From DATEAX01 sp035288145 (lineage in GTDB: Bacteria; Patescibacteriota; UBA1384; UBA12157; JAENIV01), in assembly GCA_035288145.1 (NCBI GenBank), contig DATEAX010000014.1:1-16834 (forward strand): a stretch of DNA of 16,834 nt, read 5' to 3'. How positions within the stretch are numbered: position 1 is the stretch's first letter; each line of letters opens with the position of its first letter. This document shows positions 10,894 through 16,834 of the stretch, one piece after another. The notes below the pieces were generated by a model. It had not been told where the DNA came from and made no database searches. It saw only the letters and a list, made by a program, of their open reading frames with translations. A program made the translations under genes and the position numbers.

Positions 10894-13701
10894 ATGGATA
10901 TCTTCGGCTCAATAATTTATCGGGGGATTGTTTACACAATTTTGGTTGCCGTACCGATTATTATCGGTTATCTGATCTTTAAATCCGTTCAAGACCGCCG
11001 AAAAATGGCGTGGTTTAAAGCTCTTCATTTTACGACTCTTCGTATCCAAGTGCCTAAAAATAACGAAAAGACTCCGCTGGCCGCCGAGCAAATGTTTGCC
11101 GCTTTGCATGGCATTTTTCGGCGGGGCAAATCTTTTCAGGATTATTTTTCGTTTGAAATCGCTTCTCGTGAAAAATATGTTCAATTTTACGTTCATGTAC
11201 CAGTTCATCTTAAAGATTTTGTCGAAGGACAAATTTATTCTCAATATCCGACAGCCGAGATTGCCGAAGTAGACGATTATGTCATGGAGGAAAAAGAGCG
11301 GATTGACAAAGGTCAGCTGAAATTTGAAGGGACTGAGCTGACTCTGACCAGTTTGGACGTTTATCCCATCAAAACCTTTCTCAGCTTTGAGGTTGATCCG
11401 CTGTCCGGGATTACCGGGGTTTTGTCGAAAGTGGAAAAGTCCGAAGAAATTTGGATTCAGATTCTGGCCAAACCCGCCACCGACAAGTGGCGCGCCAAAG
11501 GGCTAAGTCATGTCAAAGCGGTTAAGTCGGGGAGTGTTAACCAGCAGGGGGTGATGACGAGCATTTTCGGCTCATTTTTGCACTTCGTTTCCGGAGTTTT
11601 GGAAACGATTTTAACCGGGGTAACGCCGCCTTCCTCCAAAGCCGAAGCGGAAAAGACCGAAACCCGACTCTCGGGAAGCGAGGAAGAGGGGCTAAAGGGC
11701 GTAGAAACTAAGGCTAGCAAGCTCGGCTTTGAAGCCAAAATCAGAATCATTGCTTTTGCTCCAGATAGCCATATTGCTCGTTCGAAACTTCTGGCAACGA
11801 TTGCCGCTTTTAAACAATTCAACCTTCTTAATTTAAATGGTTTTCAAGAAGGAACAATCCGCAATGATTTAAACTTTTATGAGCTCTACCGCTGGCGCGC
11901 CTTTTTGGAAAACGGCTATATTTTAAATATTGAAGAGCTGGCGTCAATTTTTCATCTCCCCAATATTAGCGTCGAAACGCCAAATATTGTTTGGGCCGGC
12001 TCCAAAAAAGGCGAACCGCCGGCTAATCTGCCCATTGAAGAAAATGTCCCTTCCGGGGAGCTGACCATTTTTGCCCAAACCAATTTTCGTCATATGAGCC
12101 ATAATTTTGGCATCAAGCTTGCCGACCGCCGGTATCATATGTATGCCATTGGCAAGACCGGTACGGGCAAGTCAACGATGTTGGAAAATATGATTATTGA
12201 CGATATCCGCGAAGGCAGGGGGGTGGCGGTGGTTGATCCCCATGGTGATTTAATCAAACACTTGTTAAATTATGTCCCCGAGGAGCGAATTCAGGACGTG
12301 ATTGTTTTTAGTCCCGCCGACCGTCTGTATCCAATCGGCTTTAATGTTTTGGAAAATGTTGACCCGGATTTGAAAAATATTGTTGCTTCCGGGGTGGTGG
12401 GGATTTTTAAGAAAATTTTTGGCGAGTCATGGGGCCCCCGACTTGAATATATTTTGCGCAATACGATTTTGGCCCTGCTGGATTACCCGAATGCCACCAT
12501 GCTGGGAATTACGAAAATTTTGGTTGACCAGGATTTTCGGAATCGCGTCATTGATAAAATTCAGGATCCTGTGATTAAAGATTTTTTTGTCAACGAATAC
12601 GAAAAATACGATCAGAAATTCCGTACCGAAGCCATTGCCCCGATTCAAAACAAAGTCGGTCAATTTTTATCTTCAACGACCATTCGCAACATCGTTGGTC
12701 AGCCAGTGTCAACCATCAATATCGAAGAAATAATGAATAAAGGCAAAATCTTATTTTTGGATTTGTCAATCGGCGAAATCGGCGAGGACTCGTCCGCTCT
12801 TTTGGGAGCGATGATGATTACCAAAATCCAACTGGCGGCGATGCGCCGGGCTCTGATTCCCGAAGATGAACGACGGGATTTTTATCTTTATGTTGATGAG
12901 TTTCAGAATTTTGCCACCGAATCATTTGCGACGATTCTCTCTGAAGCCAGAAAATACCGTCTGAATCTCATTATGACCAATCAATACATCGCTCAAGTGC
13001 CCGAAGAGGTAATTTCCGCGGTCTTTGGCAATATCGGCACCCTGATTTGTTTTCGCGTTGGCGCGCCCGACGCGGCCGTCTTAAAACAAGAGTTTGCCCC
13101 GGTTTTCGAAGAAGTGGATTTAGTTAATTTGGATAATTACCAAATCTATGTCAAAATGTCGATTGACGGCGTCACCTGTCCGGCATTTTCCGCCTCGACC
13201 TTACCCCCGGATAGTCGCCAAAATACCAACCGGGAAAAGATTGTTCAAAATTCCCGGGAACGTTATTCTAAGAGGCGGGAATATGTTGAGGAAAAAATTG
13301 CCGCATTCTCCGGGATTCCCAAAGTCGAAAATATTTTAACTAAAGCTCAACGCGAGAGAATCCCTAAAATCCCTCCCAAAATAGGGGAGACCTATTACCG
13401 GGAAATCCAGGCGCCTGGCGATGCCCGCTGGTATTTTGGCGGAGGAACTAAGGACCAGCCGTTGGACGAAGAGACCGTTAAGGCGAAAATTGCCAAATTT
13501 CAGGAAGAAGCAAACGTTAGTGAGAGCATACCCGAATGGCAGCGCCAACGTCTGGATGCCTTGGAGGTTGGACGGGAAAATCACCAAGAAACTGATGATG
13601 AAGTTGAAAAGGATAAAGAGCAGATTATTAATTCGATGAAGAAGACAGGAGACAAGGAGCCGTTTAAAAAATTAGAAGATGGTCAAACAGTCAAATTTTA
13701 A
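10894..13701 (+). CDS. Membrane-anchored TraD/VirD4-like (HerA/FtsK clade) ATPase B
   Basis: 935 residues from ATG 10894; the frame stays open upstream to a TTG at 10834, but that would overlap the previous gene by about 60 nt. One membrane segment is at about residues 11-30. The pre-motor region matches ATPase A in order, including a hydrophobic stretch (222-243) and EELASIFHLPNISVETP (347-363). Motor motifs are Walker A GKTGTGKST (420-428), VDPHGD (447-452), Walker B YLYVDEF (664-670, Asp668-Glu669) and TNQY (695-698). A charged C-terminal tail of about 120 residues (from about 815), absent from ATPase A, may be a substrate or partner docking arm. All ATPase residues are intact. The function is probably energising transfer across the membrane, with ATPase A as a hetero-partner or alternative motor. 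Substrate unknown. Confidence 0.87.
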   Translation: MDIFGSIIYRGIVYTILVAVPIIIGYLIFKSVQDRRKMAWFKALHFTTLRIQVPKNNEKTPLAAEQMFAALHGIFRRGKSFQDYFSFEIASREKYVQFYVHVPVHLKDFVEGQIYSQYPTAEIAEVDDYVMEEKERIDKGQLKFEGTELTLTSLDVYPIKTFLSFEVDPLSGITGVLSKVEKSEEIWIQILAKPATDKWRAKGLSHVKAVKSGSVNQQGVMTSIFGSFLHFVSGVLETILTGVTPPSSKAEAEKTETRLSGSEEEGLKGVETKASKLGFEAKIRIIAFAPDSHIARSKLLATIAAFKQFNLLNLNGFQEGTIRNDLNFYELYRWRAFLENGYILNIEELASIFHLPNISVETPNIVWAGSKKGEPPANLPIEENVPSGELTIFAQTNFRHMSHNFGIKLADRRYHMYAIGKTGTGKSTMLENMIIDDIREGRGVAVVDPHGDLIKHLLNYVPEERIQDVIVFSPADRLYPIGFNVLENVDPDLKNIVASGVVGIFKKIFGESWGPRLEYILRNTILALLDYPNATMLGITKILVDQDFRNRVIDKIQDPVIKDFFVNEYEKYDQKFRTEAIAPIQNKVGQFLSSTTIRNIVGQPVSTINIEEIMNKGKILFLDLSIGEIGEDSSALLGAMMITKIQLAAMRRALIPEDERRDFYLYVDEFQNFATESFATILSEARKYRLNLIMTNQYIAQVPEEVISAVFGNIGTLICFRVGAPDAAVLKQEFAPVFEEVDLVNLDNYQIYVKMSIDGVTCPAFSASTLPPDSRQNTNREKIVQNSRERYSKRREYVEEKIAAFSGIPKVENILTKAQRERIPKIPPKIGETYYREIQAPGDARWYFGGGTKDQPLDEETVKAKIAKFQEEANVSESIPEWQRQRLDALEVGRENHQETDDEVEKDKEQIINSMKKTGDKEPFKKLEDGQTVKF

Positions 13702-14168
13702 GGTTTGGATATTTTTAAGAAGCTCAATAAAAACGCCAGTCGAAAGAGAATAAAGGGTGTGGTTAGAAAATTTTTTCTTCTCCGGTAGGGGAGTGGCGGA
13801 ATTTTTTAGAATTTGCATTTTTTCCAATTTATTTTGATTTGCTCCGCACTTACCCCGCCCATACCAAAATAGGGGAAATGCCAATTCTTTAGATTTGGAC
13901 AAAATTGCTTTAAGTGTTTTTGGGCTTTTTAGAAGACCGATTTTTGAGTCCCGTCTATCTCAAACAATATATATAGTCGTAAAATATACATTTGGCGACG
14001 AAAAATTTCGCCGCCAAATGTAGGGCCAAATATAGCCCGTAGCCATACTAAAAATTCCGTCTCATTTTACCAATAACTAATAACTTAATACTTTATACTT
14101 AGTCCCAATTGAACCTGTTATCTAAGCTCCTATAAGGCCCTAGGAGGCGTTGCTTTTGCTTAAACGCT
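13702..14168 (+). other. 467-nt non-coding region between converging operons
   Basis: AT-rich, with homopolymer T runs and no frame showing a ribosome site, codon bias or known motif. Structures seen: an imperfect inverted repeat of about 17 nt (near 13808-13825 with 13872-13889), the strong palindrome at 13987-14022, a GGGC/GCCC hairpin (14023-14038), and CTCCTA/TAGGAG (14127-14132 with 14141-14146). The last may serve secF on the minus strand but lacks a T tract. No canonical terminator was found for the ATPase operon. Confidence 0.6.
13987..14022 (+). repeat. 36-nt palindrome between the converging operons
   Basis: TACATTTGGCG (13987-13997) and CGCCAAATGTA (14012-14022) are perfect 11-bp arms. 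Inside, CGAAA (13999-14003) pairs with TTTCG (14006-14010), so nearly the whole element is paired. There is no T tract on the + side. It could be a REP-like element, a protein-binding site or a bidirectional transcription barrier. Confidence 0.65.
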
Positions 14169-15101
14169 TCATTGTCCAGTCCTGCCCGTCTCGCGTCGGC
14201 GAGCCCAGGCGGACCAAGTCACCAAAAGCGGTGATGCGTTGAAAATTGACGAATAGGTGCCAATGGCGATGCCGATGAGGAGGGCAAGAATGAAATGTTT
14301 AAGGGTTTCCCCTCCCAAAAGATATAAGGAAAGCAGAACAATGATTACCGTAAACGAAGTATTTAAAGAGCGGTTTAAGGTTTGCAGAATACTATTATTG
14401 ACATTCATTTCAAAACCCGCCTTGCCGTCGGGCAGGTTAAGCGAAGGGGATTTGCGTAAGTTTTCTCGGATTCGGTCAAAAACAACAATCGTGTCATGGA
14501 CAGAAAACCCCATAATTGTTAGAAGAGCCGTAATAAAAAGTGAATCAACTTCGTAACCGAAAAAATGACCGAGGATCGCAAAAACGCCGACGACAAATAA
14601 AATGTCATGAATTAAAGCTAGGACGGCGCAGATTCCGAAACGCCAAGAGTTTGCCGGTTTGGGAACTTTGCGAAAAGCAATTGCAATATAGACGATGATG
14701 ACCAAAGTTGCCAAGATGACGGAAATAATTGCCTTGCGTTTTAAATCGGCGCTAACCGTCGGCCCAACAGTTTCCAGCCGATTTTGTTGGTACTCCCCTA
14801 CCCTGGATAACGCCTCGGTCAATTTTTTTTGATTTTCTTCGGTCATTTCCTCGGTTCGAATAATGATTCCGTCTCCAGACGGCTGAATGTTGGCGTTTTT
14901 AAACGGTTGGCCATCAAGGGAATCGAGGTTGCTTCGAATATCGGTGGCGGATTTTTGGTCTTTAAATTGGATTTCCAATAACGTTCCTCCCCGGAAATCA
15001 ATTCCCGTTTTTAGGCCCCAAAAAATTAGCGAAAGCACGCCTGGTAAAATTAGCAGGATTGAAATCAAATACCAAATTTTCCTTCTGCCGATTATATTCA
15101 T
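14169..15101 (-). CDS. secF: Protein translocase subunit SecF, with palindrome-derived insertions
   Basis: Membrane partner of SecD that uses the proton-motive force to help complete Sec export. 310 residues, about the usual length. First membrane segment about 11-30; then GIDFRGGTLLEI (33-44), the SecF-type periplasmic D1 region, and five further membrane segments. The signature GFSVHDTIVVFDRIRENLRK is at 198-217. Two stretches do not fit the family: LPDGKAG at 223-229, in the cytoplasmic loop right after the signature, and the last 16 or so residues (TWSAWARRRETGRTGQ). Both are encoded by GC-rich palindromic DNA. ATG 15101 overlaps the secD stop as ATGA, so translation is coupled. No clear terminator follows. 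Confidence 0.95.
   Translation of the reverse strand: MNIIGRRKIWYLISILLILPGVLSLIFWGLKTGIDFRGGTLLEIQFKDQKSATDIRSNLDSLDGQPFKNANIQPSGDGIIIRTEEMTEENQKKLTEALSRVGEYQQNRLETVGPTVSADLKRKAIISVILATLVIIVYIAIAFRKVPKPANSWRFGICAVLALIHDILFVVGVFAILGHFFGYEVDSLFITALLTIMGFSVHDTIVVFDRIRENLRKSPSLNLPDGKAGFEMNVNNSILQTLNRSLNTSFTVIIVLLSLYLLGGETLKHFILALLIGIAIGTYSSIFNASPLLVTWSAWARRRETGRTGQ
14174..14214 (-). repeat. Nested GC-rich palindrome encoding the SecF C-terminus
   Basis: Nested arms: GTCC (14174-14177) with GGAC (14211-14214), CCTG (14181-14184) with CAGG (14206-14209), CTCGC (14190-14194) with GCGAG (14199-14203) around GTCG. It occupies the last 15 codons of secF, where the family shows no conservation. Confidence 0.55.
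14416..14436 (-). repeat. Short GC-rich palindrome inserted in frame in secF
   Basis: TGCC and GGCA pair around a GTCG loop, extended by CC/GG across a bulged T. The 21-nt length is a multiple of three and exactly spans the codons for LPDGKAG (residues 223-229), a stretch absent from typical SecF proteins. The GTCG loop is also found in the palindrome at 14174-14214. Confidence 0.5.
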
Positions 15102-16372
15102 TTAATTATCAATCTTTTTTCCAAAAATGTACCAACGCTCAATCTCAATAATGTCCGGCTGCAAGTGATAGCGGTAAACATCGAAACTAAAATCCCAAGG
15201 GCTAAAGTGACGGCAAATCCCCTTACCAGGCCGGTGGTGCCGTAGTATAAAATCAGGCAGGTTAAAAGCGAGGAGAAGTTTGAATCACGAATCGAAGGCC
15301 AGGCGCGTCGGAAACCTTCTTCAATTGCCAGACCGATGGTTTTGCCCGCGGTCAATTCTTCCTTGGTGCGTTCAAAAATTAAAATGTTAGCATCAACTGC
15401 CATGCCGACAGATAGAATGAAACCGGCAATCCCCGCCAAAGTCAAGGTAATCGGGATAAGCTTAAAAAGGGCTAAAACAATTAAAGCGTAAAATACGAGG
15501 GCAATGGTGGCCAGCACCCCGGGAACTTTATAATAGAAAATCATAAACAAAGCCACCAAAAGAAGGCCGATTAGGCCGGCGATCAGAGATTTTTTGATGG
15601 AGTCCGAGCCCAAGGTCGCGCCAATTGTTCTTTGTTCGACAAGTTTGATTGGCACCGGTAAAGCGCCGGCATTGAGCTCGATAGCTAATTTTTTGGCTTC
15701 GTCAATCGTAAATTTTCCCGTAATCACCGCTTCGCCGTTATCAATAGCTGACTGGACTGTCGGGGCTGAAATAATTTCTTCGTCAAGCTTAATGGCAACC
15801 GGTTTTTGAATATTTCTTTGGGTAATGTCGGAAAAAAGTTTTGTGCCTTCATTGTTAAATTGAATTCCCACTTGTGGTTCACCAGTATTTTGATCAAACT
15901 GGACTTCGGCCCTTTTAAGATGAGCGCCGGAGAGTTTAGTCTCGATAAAAGGATTAGAAGTGTCGTTATTGTCGGGATTTTCCTCCATAAATTTGAGTTG
16001 GGCGGTTTTGCCAATAAGGTTTATCGCTTCATTAACATCGGCTATGCCGGGTAATTCGACAATCACCGATTCTTTGCCGGAAATTTTTGCCGCCTGAATT
16101 ACGGGCTCGCTAACCCCTAAAGCATTAATTCTTCGGTCAATGACATTAATTACCGACTGTCCCGCCGATTTGATGTCTTTTTGGTCAATTCTTGAGGTAT
16201 CTAGCTCAAAGACCAGGTGAGCCCCGCCCTGCAAGTCCAAACCTTGGTGAATTTTGAATTCCCGGTAGAAATTACCTATTGAGAGATTTGGGCCAGCAGG
16301 CCAGTCAATTAACCCTGCCAAAACAACAATGACGATAATTATTACTAAACTCAACCAGATATTGCGTCGCAA
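15098..16372 (-). CDS. secD: Protein translocase subunit SecD (short form)
   Basis: Works with SecF and SecYEG to pull exported proteins across the membrane using the proton gradient. 424 residues against 615 in E. coli: the periplasmic region is compact, as in many small-genome and Gram-positive-type SecDs. Membrane segment 1 is at about 5-22; GLDLQGGAHLVFELD (44-58) is the family's first motif; AIELNAGALPVPI (230-242) precedes the membrane bundle; and GMAVDANILIFERTKEEL (323-340) holds Asp327, equivalent to the proton-path Asp519 of E. coli. The start is TTG 16372, with AAGGAG (complement of 16379-16384) 6 nt upstream. That ribosome site overlaps the stop codon of the upstream sugar-nucleotide gene, showing tight coupling. 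It ends in TGA overlapping the secF ATG. Confidence 0.96.
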   Translation of the reverse strand: MRRNIWLSLVIIIVIVVLAGLIDWPAGPNLSIGNFYREFKIHQGLDLQGGAHLVFELDTSRIDQKDIKSAGQSVINVIDRRINALGVSEPVIQAAKISGKESVIVELPGIADVNEAINLIGKTAQLKFMEENPDNNDTSNPFIETKLSGAHLKRAEVQFDQNTGEPQVGIQFNNEGTKLFSDITQRNIQKPVAIKLDEEIISAPTVQSAIDNGEAVITGKFTIDEAKKLAIELNAGALPVPIKLVEQRTIGATLGSDSIKKSLIAGLIGLLLVALFMIFYYKVPGVLATIALVFYALIVLALFKLIPITLTLAGIAGFILSVGMAVDANILIFERTKEELTAGKTIGLAIEEGFRRAWPSIRDSNFSSLLTCLILYYGTTGLVRGFAVTLALGILVSMFTAITCSRTLLRLSVGTFLEKRLIIK

Positions 16373-16382
16373 AATATACTCC

Positions 16383-16834
16383 TTAGAGATAGCGCGTTTG
16401 TCCCTCTTTCCTTAGCTTTTCGATGAGCTTCTTAACATCTTGGGCTTTGTTTTTATGACAAACCAAGGTGACGTCGGGGGTGTCTACAATGATTATATCT
16501 TCCAAACCGACGGTTGCCAAGAGTTTATCTTGAGCGTAGATTAGGGAGTTTTTATCCCCCATGCTCAAGTGATGGCCATAGGAAACCACTCCATTGTTCT
16601 TTTTACTGGTCAAAAGCTGGTAAAGCGAGGCCCAGTTGCCAACATCGGACCAGCCCAAATCAGCGGGAATTACCACAATTTTTTTAACTTTTTCGGCAAT
16701 TGCCGTGTCAATCGGCAAGGAGGGCATTTTTTGATAGTATCTTTGAAGATCTTTCTCTTCAAAGCGCGAGCTTCTGATTTGTTGAATAAGGCGGTAAATC
16801 TCCGGTGCATGGGTTTTGAACATTTTTAAGAGTT
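16383..16834 (-). CDS. Mannose-1-phosphate guanylyltransferase, C-terminal part (5' cut by window edge)
   Basis: 149 residues are visible. The frame continues without a stop past ATG 16823 to the window end, and the residues before that Met fit the family, so the N-terminal nucleotide-binding half lies outside. Seen here: LLKMFKTHAPEIYRLI, then PIDTAIAEK, then VIPADLGWSDVGNWASLY, the characteristic active-site region of GDP-mannose pyrophosphorylases, followed by a beta-rich end (IIIVDTPDVTLVCHKNKAQDVK) and a Leu tail. The enzyme makes GDP-mannose from mannose-1-phosphate and GTP for surface polysaccharide or glycan synthesis. It is the upstream member of an operon with secD and secF, its stop codon overlapping the secD ribosome site. 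No phosphomannose isomerase domain is seen at the C-terminus, so it is the short (not bifunctional) form. Cofactor details cannot be judged from this part. Confidence 0.88.
   Translation of the reverse strand, partial: LLKMFKTHAPEIYRLIQQIRSSRFEEKDLQRYYQKMPSLPIDTAIAEKVKKIVVIPADLGWSDVGNWASLYQLLTSKKNNGVVSYGHHLSMGDKNSLIYAQDKLLATVGLEDIIIVDTPDVTLVCHKNKAQDVKKLIEKLRKEGQTRYL

Noticed and set aside
13672..13902. 76-codon minus-strand frame in the spacer after ATPase B
   Set aside because: Overlaps the 3' end of ATPase B, starts with TTG without a ribosome site, has no recognisable motif and lies in AT-rich repeats.
1..16834. tRNA or rRNA genes
   Set aside because: I found no cloverleaf with TTCRA-type loops and no rRNA-like conserved segments on either strand by reading; short or unusual tRNAs cannot be fully excluded without a scan.

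Overview
The window looks like a piece of a Candidate Phyla Radiation (Patescibacteria) chromosome or metagenome-assembled contig. This is inferred from gene content and style: single-copy translation genes with unusual extensions, shortened SecD and release factor, a pair of stand-alone TraD/VirD4-like ATPases, AT-rich short intergenic regions and frequent TTG starts. UGA is used as a normal stop (pth, rplA, secF and secD all end in TGA), so this is not a UGA-recoding Gracilibacteria/Absconditabacteria lineage. No database was consulted.

Layout. (1) 1-371 holds the end of a Gln-rich surface protein with an LPSAG-type sorting signal, closed by an intrinsic terminator. (2) 459-1217 is a REP-associated tyrosine transposase gene flanked by two near-identical short palindromes. 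(3) 1237-5822 is a translation block on the + strand: prfB (short RF2), a YbaB/EbfC nucleoid protein, a small ZIP-like membrane protein, pth, rplA, rplJ and rplL. The rplJ-rplL pair has its own promoter, an L10-leader-like RNA and an intrinsic terminator hairpin placed immediately before the rplJ start. A 117-nt nested palindromic element separates rplJ from rplL. (4) 5727-6261 holds an orphan promoter-terminator pair that would make a RNA of about 60 nt, then an isolated small coiled-coil gene with its own promoter, perfect Shine-Dalgarno and terminator. (5) 6299-7405 is tgt. (6) 7467-13701 is a four-gene cluster: a disordered acidic protein, a membrane-anchored ATPase, a conserved-looking small protein, and a second paralogous membrane-anchored ATPase. 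(7) 13702-14168 is non-coding and separates converging operons. (8) On the minus strand a mannose-1-phosphate guanylyltransferase (5' cut by the window edge), secD and secF form a tightly coupled operon.

The strongest candidates for something new are the paired ATPase cluster, the nested structured element between rplJ and rplL, the rplJ attenuator arrangement, and short GC-rich palindromes that have invaded the secF reading frame and probably the rplL linker. Several start codons were reassigned from Shine-Dalgarno placement and family alignment; the reasons are given entry by entry.
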